This document shows positions 43,329 to 51,448 of a DNA stretch of 64,000 bases, piece by piece (within the stretch, counting starts at the first letter, position 1; the number at the start of each line of letters is the position of its first letter). Both the position numbers and the translations under genes were made by a program. The DNA is taken from contig NZ_CP013023.1 of the NCBI RefSeq assembly GCF_001421015.2, positions 1,729,501 to 1,793,500 of the forward strand, in the 5' to 3' direction. The notes below the pieces were generated by a model. It was not told where the DNA came from and did not search any database. It saw nothing but the letters and a program-made list of their open reading frames with translations. The stretch is from Paenibacillus bovis (lineage in GTDB: Bacteria > Bacillota > Bacilli > Paenibacillales > Paenibacillaceae).

Positions 43329-43613
43329 TTTATTCATCTCCTCGGTCGGTATGGACGCTTGTCGTAGGAGGTCCATTTATTGTAAAAGTCGTTTGTGTAA
43401 AATGTCTTACTCGTTCTTACCCCAAATTGCGGGGGATGACATCTTTCTTGCTAAATTCGGCGGGATGCTGGTGACTTAGCGGACTGAATGGTTTGAAGGA
43501 GAGTACGGCGGCTGCGTGGTAAAGTGGATAAGGTGATCGGGTGAGAGGATACTGTGTTGGATTAGTAAGATAAAGTGCTGTGGCAGAACAGAGTAGAGTA
43601 GTAGGGTAGACCG

Positions 43614-43732
43614 CTGCGAAAAGGGATTGTCCTGCTGGCCTCCGGTTAAGATCGGATATTTGGAATCACCGCTGATCGCGGTAAATATCCGATCTTAAAT
43701 GTCGGCTTGCAGGACAATTCCCTTTCCTTCGC
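43614..43732 (+). repeat. Structured palindromic repeat, copy 1
   Basis: A long imperfect palindrome. Outer arms GGGATTGTCCTGC and GCAGGACAATTCCC; middle arms CCGGTTAAG and CTTAAATGTCGG; inner stem ATCGGATATTT with AAATATCCGAT; apical CACCGC/GCGGT. Nearly the same sequence occurs inverted 450 bases away with matching changes on both sides of the stems. Confidence 0.75.
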
Positions 43733-43760
43733 TCAGTGCAATCAACTGAAATTGGCTCGG

Positions 43761-44003
43761 TTAGTCTAAAAGCTCAAAGAATTTGATGGACTCAAGATTT
43801 AAACACTGCAGTTCAATCTCCATGCTCAGCTTCTCAGCCACTTCACGTTTTACCGCATCCATGAGTATCTCTCCAGCCTGCTGTCCTCCACCGGGCATAA
43901 TGTAAAAGACATCACCCTGATCATCCAGCTACAAAGCCAGCATATGGCCTTCCCGGATAATAAGTGCTTTTGCAGAATTACGAATCATTCGCTCCATACT
44001 CAT
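43761..44003 (-). pseudogene. NUDIX hydrolase pseudogene
   Basis: Read on the minus strand from ATG 44003 the frame gives SMERMIRNSAKALIIREG, then an in-frame TAG at 43931-43929, then DDQGDVFYIMPGGG and a Nudix-box-like GEILMDAVKREVAEKLSM. The box has lost a conserved Glu (Lys instead) and Gly (Ser instead). The frame stops after about 80 codons, half the usual NUDIX length. A ribosome site AAAGGTG remains. Inactive gene, next to repeat copy 1. Confidence 0.8.
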
Positions 44004-44185
44004 CACCTTTCCCAATTACTATGTATACTTGCACCCCATAATTACACTTATATCCAACGCCATTATTTCATGCTCAACCAAGGAAGTCGTAATTATTTTC
44101 TTCTTAATCTCACAAAACAGTTACGCCTAGCAACTGTGCACCCATAAAGTAATTGGAAAGCATCAATAGAAACGCCTAGCACGGA

Positions 44186-44309
44186 GCGGAGGGAAGGGAA
44201 TTATCCTGCAAACCGACATTTAAGCACCGGATATGTACCGCGATAGCGGTGATTCAGACATATCCGGTGCTTAACCGGAGGTCAGCAGGATAATCCCTTC
44301 CCGAAGCGC
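44186..44309 (-). repeat. Structured palindromic repeat, copy 2 (inverted)
   Basis: Reverse complement of copy 1 with compensated differences: outer arm ATTATCCTGC with GCAGGATAA, and inner stem CACCGGATATGT with ACATATCCGGTG. The middle arms and apical CACCGCTATCGCGGT are nearly unchanged. It ends within the first 24-base tandem unit. Confidence 0.75.
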
Positions 44310-44362
44310 TGTATCATTCATTGTCTGAAGCGCTGTATCATTCATTGTCTGAAGTGCTGTAC
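44303..44362 (+). repeat. 24-base tandem repeat, two and a half units
   Basis: GAAGCGCTGTATCATTCATT plus GTCT occurs twice without change, followed by a half unit GAAGTGCTGTAC. It lies between repeat copy 2 and the MFS gene. Confidence 0.8.
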
Positions 44363-44455
44363 CGTCAGATCGCCAATACGATATGCTGCATGATCGTCCA
44401 GGGCCATGCAGGCCCCCCTCCCAACGATTTGGACTTTCCTCCAAACAGGAGTAAA

Positions 44456-45718
44456 ATGGTCGATAATCGAAAGGATGTGTCTGCCTGGATGGAGTTTCCA
44501 TGGAAAAGAAATCTCATTGTATTATGGCTTGGCGTATTTTTTTGCAGTACGGCGTATTCGATTTCGATTCCGTTTTTGCCGATTTTTCTGGAGACGGAGC
44601 TTGGAGTGACCGATCATCTGGAGATCTGGGCGGGCATTGCGTTTGGCATTACTTTTTTGGCGAGTGCGCTAATCTCGCCATTCTGGGGATCGCTGTCGGA
44701 CAAGTACGGACGCAAGCCGATGCTGATTCGTTCGGGATTCAGTCTGGCGGTGCTTTATCTGGTCAGTTACTTTGTGACCGATCCGTATGTGTTCCTGGTA
44801 GTTCGTCTCTGTCAGGGGCTGCTGGCAGGATTTGTACCGGCATCGATTGCACTTGTCGGAACAAATACACCGGAGCACAAGACGGGTTATGCGCTCGGCG
44901 TAATGGCGACTTCGGGAGCGACAGGGACGATTATCGGGCCGCTGATCGGTGGGGTGGTCAGTTATTATTTTGGCAACCGAAATGCTTTTCTATTCTCGGC
45001 GCTGATTGTATTGATCGCGGCACTGATTGCGACGATCTGGGCCAAGGAGCACAATTTCAACCGATCGGCCAAGCGCTCTCATGTGCTGGATGATATCAGG
45101 CAGGCGGCATCCAACCGGCTGTTCATGTCACTGCTGTTGCTGACGGGGGTAGCCAACTTCTCGGTGATGATTCTGGAACCTCTTATTACGATTTATGTAA
45201 AAAGTATGGGCGTGTCTACCAGTAATGCATCACTCAGTGCCGGGATTGTGTTCTCGGCTGTCGGTATTGCGACCCTGATTATGGCGCCGCGCTGGGGCAA
45301 GATCGGTAGCCGGATCGGCTTTGGCAAAGTGCTGCTAATCGGACTATTGGGCAGCGGGGTCGGTAATATGCTGCAGTTTTTCTTTACGGATATCTGGGGA
45401 TTCGGAGCGCTGCGGTTCGGCTATGGATTGTTTTTTGCGGCGGTGCTGCCGTCGATTAATGCGATAATTGTCCGGGTGACACCGGCGGATTTCCGCGGAC
45501 GGGCATTTGGACTGAATCAGTCGGCATCCCAGATTGCTACGATGGCAGGTCCTGTTATAGGCGGGCTGCTGGGGGCATGGCTGGATATCCGGTTTGTTTT
45601 TATTATCAATGGATTGCTGCTGCTCGTATGTGCCTTTATGGTAACAAGGCGCAGCTGGGAGATACCGGCTGCTGCAGCTGCCGAACCGGTTGCCAAAGTA
45701 CGTACCGAACAGCCATAA
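44456..45718 (+). CDS. MFS drug efflux transporter
   Basis: A 420-residue membrane protein with about 12 transmembrane segments. It shows the MFS signature loop GSLSDKYGRKPML between segments 2 and 3, RLCQGLLAGFVPASIALVG (segment 4, with the proton-coupling Arg), and GTIIGPLIGG, the drug-antiporter motif C in segment 5; these fit MdtG- or tetracycline-type antiporters. ATG 44456 follows AGGAG, four bases away; the frame runs back into the tandem repeats but those codons have no ribosome site. Substrate is inferred only to class. Confidence 0.88.
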   Translation: MVDNRKDVSAWMEFPWKRNLIVLWLGVFFCSTAYSISIPFLPIFLETELGVTDHLEIWAGIAFGITFLASALISPFWGSLSDKYGRKPMLIRSGFSLAVLYLVSYFVTDPYVFLVVRLCQGLLAGFVPASIALVGTNTPEHKTGYALGVMATSGATGTIIGPLIGGVVSYYFGNRNAFLFSALIVLIAALIATIWAKEHNFNRSAKRSHVLDDIRQAASNRLFMSLLLLTGVANFSVMILEPLITIYVKSMGVSTSNASLSAGIVFSAVGIATLIMAPRWGKIGSRIGFGKVLLIGLLGSGVGNMLQFFFTDIWGFGALRFGYGLFFAAVLPSINAIIVRVTPADFRGRAFGLNQSASQIATMAGPVIGGLLGAWLDIRFVFIINGLLLLVCAFMVTRRSWEIPAAAAAEPVAKVRTEQP

Positions 45719-45808
45719 TGAAAGGTACATAAACAATCTATACACGAATATGTACAAGGACAGTCTGAGACTATGTGCAGGCTGAGGCAATGGAGGCATA
45801 CAAAAGAT

Positions 45809-46489
45809 ATGGCAAAATCAAAATATTATGTAGTATGGGAAGGGCACAATCCAGGTGTGTATACATCATGGCCGGAGTGCCAGAAGCAGACGAGTGGATA
45901 CAAGGATGGCAAATATAAATCCTATGAATCCCGCGCCGATGCGGATAAAGCTTACAGCGAAGGCTGGAAAAAGCACTGGGGACAGGGCAAATCCGGCACC
46001 GGTAGTTCGTCTTCTGCAGGAAATTCCCGGACAGCAGGCTATGGCAAACGTACTGCTGCATCGACGAGTATTTCGATGGATCAGATTGATTATGACAGTA
46101 TCTCTGTCGATGTAGGTACACGGGGCAATCCTGGTCCGGTGGAATACAAGGGAGTCGATACACGCACCGGGCAGACTATTTTCAGCTGTGGCCCGATCGC
46201 CAAAGGGACCAACAATATGGGAGAGTTCCTCGCTATTGTACATGCGCTCGCTTACTTGAAGCGCCAGGGCAGCAGCAAAACGGTCTACAGTGATTCCGAG
46301 AATGCCCTGAAATGGGTGCGGCAGAAAAAAGCAGCCTCTACGCTGGTACGTGATGCTTCAACCGCCGAGATCTGGGAACTGGTAGATCGCGCAGAGCAGT
46401 GGCTGCGTACGAATACGTACAGCAACAAGCTGCTCAAATGGGAAACCCGCAGCTGGGGCGAGATCAAAGCCGATTATGGACGGAAATAA
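45809..46489 (+). CDS. RNase H with N-terminal viroplasmin-like domain
   Basis: A 226-residue protein combining a caulimovirus-viroplasmin-type hybrid-binding domain (KSKYYVVWEGHNPGVYTSWPECQKQTSGY, here in parts: KYYVVWEGHNPGVY, KSYESRADADKAY) with a linker and an RNase HI domain. Catalytic acids are visible: Asp in ISVDVGTRGNPGP, Glu in NMGEFLAIVHAL, Asp in VYSDSENALKWV, and a C-terminal Asp in KADYGRK. It should cut RNA in RNA-DNA hybrids. ATG 45809 has GGAGG upstream, 12 bases away. Monocistronic with its own terminator. Confidence 0.9.
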   Translation: MAKSKYYVVWEGHNPGVYTSWPECQKQTSGYKDGKYKSYESRADADKAYSEGWKKHWGQGKSGTGSSSSAGNSRTAGYGKRTAASTSISMDQIDYDSISVDVGTRGNPGPVEYKGVDTRTGQTIFSCGPIAKGTNNMGEFLAIVHALAYLKRQGSSKTVYSDSENALKWVRQKKAASTLVRDASTAEIWELVDRAEQWLRTNTYSNKLLKWETRSWGEIKADYGRK

Positions 46490-46611
46490 TCAGTATTTCT
46501 GGTCCGACGACAATGGTACAGAACAACTTTGCCCATACGGACAGGTATAGTATTAGACAGCTCCAATACCAATACATGCAGTCACTCTAATCCTGTGAAT
46601 CTGTATTCAAA

Positions 46612-46655
46612 TAAGCCGGAAGCGATCAGAATATTCTGATTACTTCCGGCTTTTA
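46612..46655. terminator. Rho-independent terminator
   Basis: AAGCCGGAAG and CTTCCGGCTT pair around an inner GATCAGAAT/ATTCTGAT stem with almost no loop, followed by TTTAC. It ends the RNase H gene; the acidic-protein gene stops beyond it on the other strand. Confidence 0.85.
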
Positions 46656-46713
46656 CTGTATAACTATGCAGCTGATTATACACGTGCTGTTGTTATGTTG
46701 CTTCTATATTGTT

Positions 46714-46986
46714 TTATTTATTCTCGTCCAAATCTTCCTCGCGGGCGAGTGCAGCGTCGGATTCGATATCTTCCGGGTCAGCCTGTGGATGCTTGCCGGC
46801 ATCTTCTTCATCCGCAATACTGTCATATTCCTTCGGATTCATCCGTTCCGGCTGGATAACAGCAAGTTCTGCATCTCTTGGCAGTTCCACCTCGGTATCT
46901 TCTCCTGCCGGCTGGGAATCTTCGTCATCCAGTAATGAGTTTCTTGTTTTCCAAAATACATCATCATAGTGTTTGTTGTCTGTCAT
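46714..46986 (-). CDS. Small acidic protein 3
   Basis: A 90-residue acidic protein, likely disordered at its C-terminus. It opens MTDNKHYDDVFWKTRNSL and contains VELPRDAELAVIQPER, similar to ENELPRDNELPQ in the acidic protein at 42.6 kb, then EYDSIADEEDAG. ATG 46986 is nine bases after GAAGGAG. It stands alone. Its similarity to the 42.6-43.3 kb pair suggests a small paralogous set of unknown function. Confidence 0.6.
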   Translation of the reverse strand: MTDNKHYDDVFWKTRNSLLDDEDSQPAGEDTEVELPRDAELAVIQPERMNPKEYDSIADEEDAGKHPQADPEDIESDAALAREEDLDENK

Positions 46987-47365
46987 ACGTATCATCTCCT
47001 TCGGAATAATGTTCCAGAGGAAATCGGTCCCCTTATTGGAGCTTACCCTTGTCATTGCCAGACCAAACATTGCCAGAACAGCACAGCTCTGAAGACGTTT
47101 AACAAGAAAAGGCTGTTTTTGACGAGAAATGACGGGTGGTGACGCAACTTACTCTGGCATATTTTTCATCTGTAGAAGGAATTTTACTGATTCTTCCGTA
47201 ATTTATGTGTATCCGGCATGCGCAAACAAGTATAATAATAGTTATGAAATAACGCGTTATAAGGTACAATAGGGAAATATACATATTTATCAAGATTAAG
47301 TTCGTTCTGCTAACAATGAAGTATATTGGTATCACCAGGACAGTATATAAATAATGAGGTGCACT
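46987..47365. other. Divergent promoter region
   Basis: Between acidic protein 3 and the sensor kinase. TATAAT at 47232-47237 and TACAAT near 47265 are candidate -10 boxes for the kinase, and GTTAT...ATAAC palindromic sequence lies between them. No gene. Confidence 0.4.
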
Positions 47366-49258
47366 ATGAAGTTTATGCCAAAAGCCTTAATTATATTCCT
47401 ACTCTTCATTATCATGGCTATGCTGGCATTGTCTCTGTCTGCGAATGCAAGAGAAGACCAAAAATTCCAGCGTATCGATTATTGGCAGGTCCGATGGCAG
47501 GCACAGAACAGCTTTACCTCCAAGCCCTGGAATGACGACCAGAACGGTTACTGGACATCCTCCCAGTTAATGAAGGATGGCAAGCCGGTCAACAGCTCCT
47601 CCGCATGGATACGGATTCCGCTTCCAGAACTGAACTGGAACACCTCCGGCCTGCTGATCCGGGAACTGCAGGGCAAGCACGTTATCGTCTATCTGGACGA
47701 CAACAAAATCTATGAATCACGCCGCGGTTACGCCTACGAGCAGAATCAGCTGCTGCTGCCGCTAACCCGCGAAGACTCCTATAAAATGATTTATATCTGG
47801 GTCGAATCTGCCCGGGAGAAAATTGGTCTGACCAATGGTATCCTGATCGGGGATTACCAGGAGATCCTGACCACTTATGTCAGCTCCGATCTGGTAGATG
47901 TGGTTATTGGATTTTCATTTATCTTTGTCGCTTTTATTATGGCCTTCTGCTCGGTGTTCCTGAGGGGACGCTCCCGCAGGATGTGGGTGAGTCTCTGTAT
48001 CGTAATTCTGGCGCTGGGCAGTGTGATTGTGACCTATTCGCCGTTCCTGTTTACTTTTTATCCGGATGGGGACAGGCTGTACGCGCTTGGATTTGATATC
48101 AGCCTGTTTGTACTGGTGCCGGCATTTTATGAATTTTTCGAAAGTGTATTCGGCAGGGGCTACCGGGATATGATCCACAAGCTCAAACGGGTGCAGTACT
48201 TCTATTCGGGCTTCTGCGTATTGGCGCTGATCGCCAACGTACTCACCCATGACCGGTATTTCAAAATCTACTATGTGATATCCGTGCTTATCCTGGGATT
48301 GTTTATTCTGGCAGGGTTGATCCTGTTCATGATTATTACGATCCGGTATGCACTGCAGCGCAACCGGGCAGCGATTATTTTCGCTTCCGGATTTACCACT
48401 TTTGCGCTGATTACCGCCAGTGAGCTGATCTGGTTCTATCTGGAAGATGGGGATTACAAGCTGATGCTGTGGAAATGGGGCGTGATTTTCTTCGTGATCT
48501 CGCTGATCGCTATCATGGGCCGGGTATTTGCAGAGAATCAGCGGCAGGTGCTGCAGTATTCCCAGCAACTGGAGTTGTTCAATAATGAACTCCAGCGCTC
48601 CGAGAAAATGGATATGATCAGCGAATTGGCAGCTTCGGTAGCCCATGAGGTACGCAACCCGCTGCAGGTGACGCGAGGGTTCCTCCAGCTTACCCAGATG
48701 AATACGGATGACAAAGGTCGCGAGCATCTCCGAATGGCGCTCGAAGAGCTGGACCGTGCCGCCAATATCATTACAGATTTTCTTACTTTTGCCAAACCGC
48801 AGTTTGAAAAAACAGAGACGCTCAACCTGTATGAGGAGTTCCAGCATATCGAGAATATTATGCGGCCGCTGGCCAGCCTGCAGGGCAGTGTACTGCAGAT
48901 TCAGGTACCGCAGCATCTGCAGATCCGGGGAAATTCGTCCAAGTTCAAGCAGGCCTGCATCAATATTATCAAGAACAGCATTGAAGCAGTACACAAGGAA
49001 GGCTATGTTCGGGTATGGACAATCGAACATGAGAACCATATCGAGCTGCATATCAAGGATAATGGCTCGGGGATGACCGAAGAAGAACTGGCACGATTGG
49101 GAGAACCTTATTTCTCCAACAAGACCAAAGGAACCGGACTTGGTCTGATGGTCACTTTCCGTATTATAGAAGCCATGGACGGCAGTCTGGAATTTTGCAG
49201 TAAAAAAGGTGAAGGCACTGAAGCCATTCTGACATTTCCGATCGCGGCGCGCAGCTAA
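47366..49258 (+). CDS. Membrane sensor histidine kinase (sporulation-kinase type, orphan)
   Basis: A 630-residue kinase. A signal-anchor helix is followed by an extracellular beta-rich domain of about 150 residues, then about seven transmembrane helices (residues 175-385), a 7TMR-DISM-like plan. The cytoplasmic part has the H-box ELAASVAHEVRNPLQVTRGFLQL, the wording typical of Spo0F-directed kinases, and an ATPase domain with IIKNSIEAV, DNGSGM and TKGTGLGLMVTFRIIE. ATG 47366 follows GAGGTG. There is no response regulator next to it. Feeding the sporulation phosphorelay is an inference from the H-box. Confidence 0.85.
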   Translation: MKFMPKALIIFLLFIIMAMLALSLSANAREDQKFQRIDYWQVRWQAQNSFTSKPWNDDQNGYWTSSQLMKDGKPVNSSSAWIRIPLPELNWNTSGLLIRELQGKHVIVYLDDNKIYESRRGYAYEQNQLLLPLTREDSYKMIYIWVESAREKIGLTNGILIGDYQEILTTYVSSDLVDVVIGFSFIFVAFIMAFCSVFLRGRSRRMWVSLCIVILALGSVIVTYSPFLFTFYPDGDRLYALGFDISLFVLVPAFYEFFESVFGRGYRDMIHKLKRVQYFYSGFCVLALIANVLTHDRYFKIYYVISVLILGLFILAGLILFMIITIRYALQRNRAAIIFASGFTTFALITASELIWFYLEDGDYKLMLWKWGVIFFVISLIAIMGRVFAENQRQVLQYSQQLELFNNELQRSEKMDMISELAASVAHEVRNPLQVTRGFLQLTQMNTDDKGREHLRMALEELDRAANIITDFLTFAKPQFEKTETLNLYEEFQHIENIMRPLASLQGSVLQIQVPQHLQIRGNSSKFKQACINIIKNSIEAVHKEGYVRVWTIEHENHIELHIKDNGSGMTEEELARLGEPYFSNKTKGTGLGLMVTFRIIEAMDGSLEFCSKKGEGTEAILTFPIAARS

Positions 49259-49271
49259 TGCGTGTCCTGAC

Positions 49272-49296
49272 CGGAAAAGCGGAATGGCTTTTTCTT
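49272..49296 (+). terminator. Weak terminator
   Basis: A short GAAAAGC/GCTTTTTC hairpin soon after the kinase stop, with a short T run. Confidence 0.45.
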
Positions 49297-49372
49297 ATGA
49301 GATCAGACCGATCAGCTAAAACATAGCAGAATATTGAAAGGGTATAGCAGAATAGTGTAATAAAAAGCATAA

Positions 49373-49386
49373 AGAAAACGCTTACA
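49373..49386 (-). promoter_or_regulatory. TGTAAGC-type operator (CcpA/LacI-like)
   Basis: Minus-strand TGTAAGCGTTTTCT matches the catabolite-response pattern TGTAAnCGnTnnCA except at the last base. It lies just downstream of a possible promoter (TTGAAA, 18 bases, TAATAA at 49334-49363) of the first importer operon. Confidence 0.5.
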
Positions 49387-49468
49387 ATAAAAGGGTAAAC
49401 GATATCAATCCCACTGGCCCATTTTATACCTGACTCCCTGAGCCAGAGCACAAAGGAGGAATCATTCA

Positions 49469-50422
49469 TTGGATACCGCAAAATCTATCCCTGCCGTGCG
49501 TGTAAAGCGTTCCCGGCGCAAGCAGTTTCACAATAGCCGTGTGCTCTTGCTGATGTGCTGTCCGGCTGTTATTTTCTTCTGTATATTTGCCTATTTACCG
49601 ATGCCCGGCCTGTATCTGGCATTCGTCAAATACAATTATACAGATGGCATTTTTGGCAGTCCTTTTGTCGGATGGGATAACTTCAAATTCCTGATTATGA
49701 CCGGTGATCTGTGGAGGCTGACTTTCAATACGGTTGCCTATAATCTGGCTTTTATCCTGCTTGGCAATATCGCGCAGATTACAGTTGCGATCCTGCTGAA
49801 TGAAATCCGCAAAAAATGGTTCAAAAAAGTATCGCAGACACTGATGTTTTTGCCTTATTTCATCTCTGCCGTGCTGGTTGGCCTGCTGGCCTACAATATC
49901 CTCAGCTATGACTATGGTCTGCTGAACGGCGTACTGGGCGCACTCGGCATGGACCCTGTCAAAGCTTACTCGGAGCCGCACCTGTGGCCGTTTATCATTA
50001 TTATTACGTATCTCTGGCAAACGACCGGTTACGGTTCGATTATCTACTTTGCCGCTATTATGGGACTGGATACAGAGATTGTGGAAGCCGCAGAGATCGA
50101 TGGAGCGAATGCTTTTCAGCGTATTGTCCATATCGTGATTCCGTGGCTCAAACCGACATTCATTATTCTGCTGCTGTTCTCGCTCGGCGGTATTCTCAAA
50201 GGCAACTTTGGATTGTTTTTCAACTTGGTAGGTGCCAATAACACGGCATTGTACGCCAGCACCGATATTATCGAGACGTATGTATTCCGCTCGCTGATGA
50301 CCAATTTCAACTTCTCGATGGGCAGCGCCGTCAGTCTGTATCAGTCCATATTCGGCTTTGTCGTCGTACTGACTGCCAACTGGATCGTCAAAAAAGTTTC
50401 CCCGGAAAACTCATTATTCTAG
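49469..50422 (+). CDS. ABC sugar importer permease (LplB type), system 1
   Basis: Inner-membrane permease of 317 residues with six transmembrane segments. The cytoplasmic loop AAEIDGANAFQRIVHIVIPWLKP is the EAA motif that contacts the ATPase. The N-terminal pattern (YLPMPGLYLAFVKYNY) is typical of LplB-type permeases for oligosaccharides. The start is TTG 49469, nine bases after AAAGGAGG. The second permease begins 13 bases after its stop. No ATPase gene is nearby, so a shared MsmX-like ATPase is expected. Sugar specificity is inferred from the neighbouring GH32 genes. Confidence 0.9.
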   Translation: MDTAKSIPAVRVKRSRRKQFHNSRVLLLMCCPAVIFFCIFAYLPMPGLYLAFVKYNYTDGIFGSPFVGWDNFKFLIMTGDLWRLTFNTVAYNLAFILLGNIAQITVAILLNEIRKKWFKKVSQTLMFLPYFISAVLVGLLAYNILSYDYGLLNGVLGALGMDPVKAYSEPHLWPFIIIITYLWQTTGYGSIIYFAAIMGLDTEIVEAAEIDGANAFQRIVHIVIPWLKPTFIILLLFSLGGILKGNFGLFFNLVGANNTALYASTDIIETYVFRSLMTNFNFSMGSAVSLYQSIFGFVVVLTANWIVKKVSPENSLF

Positions 50423-50435
50423 GAGGTGCACAGCG

Positions 50436-51377
50436 ATGGATATCAACAGCAAAATGGATCTGATTGGCAGTACTCCTCCGCGGCCTGCACGTATTCGCCA
50501 GGATAAGAGTGAAATTATTGTACGCTGGGCCGGATATATTTTTATCAGCCTGTTTGCCATTTCCTGTCTGCTGCCGTTTCTGCTTATTCTGGGCACGTCT
50601 TTTACGAGCGAGAGCGCGGTCAAGCAGCATGGATTCAATATCTGGCCGCATGAATTCAGTACATTCGCCTACCAGATCGTATTCGAGAATCCCAAGCTGA
50701 TTATCGGATCGTATCTGGTCACAATGGGCATTACCGTTGTCGGTACGATTGTCGGCCTGTTTATCGTGGCGATGACCGGATATGCACTGCAGCGTCCGGA
50801 TTTCTCTTACCGGAATCGTATTTCCTTTTTTATTTACTTTACGACTCTGTTTTCCGGCGGACTGGTGCCGTTCTATCTGCTGATCACCCAGTACCTGGAG
50901 CTCAAGGATAATTATCTGGCGGTACTGCTGCCGGGGCTGCTCACACCTTTTCTGATTATTATGATGAAAAGCTTTGTTCGCTCGATTCCGCATGCGATTA
51001 CCGAATCCGCCAAAATTGACGGAGCCGGCGACTTTACTATTTTCCTGCGGCTGATTCTGCCCATGTCCACACCGGCGCTGGCAACGATCGGGCTGTTTAT
51101 CGCCCTCGGCTACTGGAACGAGTGGTATCATGCGATGCTGTTTTTGTCGCCGGATATGGATTATCGTCCGCTGCAGCTGTTCCTCTACAATGTGGTCACC
51201 AGCGCCGACTTCATCCGCAATTCGGCAGCGTCCTCCAATGTGGCAATGAGCGATGTACCGCTGGAGACGATGAAGATGGCAACAGCAGTCGTCGCTACCG
51301 GACCGGTGATTTTATTTTATCCGTTCGTTCAACGCTATTTTATCAAAGGGATTACAGTCGGCGCGGTCAAAGGCTGA
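50436..51377 (+). CDS. ABC sugar importer permease (YtcP type), system 1
   Basis: Second permease, 313 residues, six transmembrane segments, with the EAA loop ESAKIDGAGDFTIFLRLILPMSTP. It ends in VQRYFIKGITVGAVKG, the standard YtcP-type ending. ATG 50436 follows AGGAGGTG, 13 bases after the first permease. It pairs with that protein to form the membrane channel for the binding protein encoded next. Confidence 0.9.
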   Translation: MDINSKMDLIGSTPPRPARIRQDKSEIIVRWAGYIFISLFAISCLLPFLLILGTSFTSESAVKQHGFNIWPHEFSTFAYQIVFENPKLIIGSYLVTMGITVVGTIVGLFIVAMTGYALQRPDFSYRNRISFFIYFTTLFSGGLVPFYLLITQYLELKDNYLAVLLPGLLTPFLIIMMKSFVRSIPHAITESAKIDGAGDFTIFLRLILPMSTPALATIGLFIALGYWNEWYHAMLFLSPDMDYRPLQLFLYNVVTSADFIRNSAASSNVAMSDVPLETMKMATAVVATGPVILFYPFVQRYFIKGITVGAVKG

Positions 51378-51448
51378 GACTGTTCGAATAATGTAGATAT
51401 CGGGGCAGTAGGATATTATCTAGCAATGATTCCAAAGGGGGCCAATGT

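Larger units (their letters stand above)
43329..44455. other. Degraded region with inverted repeats and a broken gene
   Basis: About 1.1 kb without an intact gene. It contains two related structured repeats in opposite orientation (43614-43732 and 44186-44309), a NUDIX pseudogene between them, and a 24-base tandem repeat. It looks like a site of past rearrangement. The 240 bases left of the first repeat show nothing recognisable. Confidence 0.6.

Noticed and set aside
47020..47070. A general-stress (SigB-like) promoter for acidic protein 3: GTTTGG, 14 bases, GGGTAA on the minus strand
   Set aside because: The match is imperfect and the other acidic gene shows only the GGGTAA half, so it was not listed.
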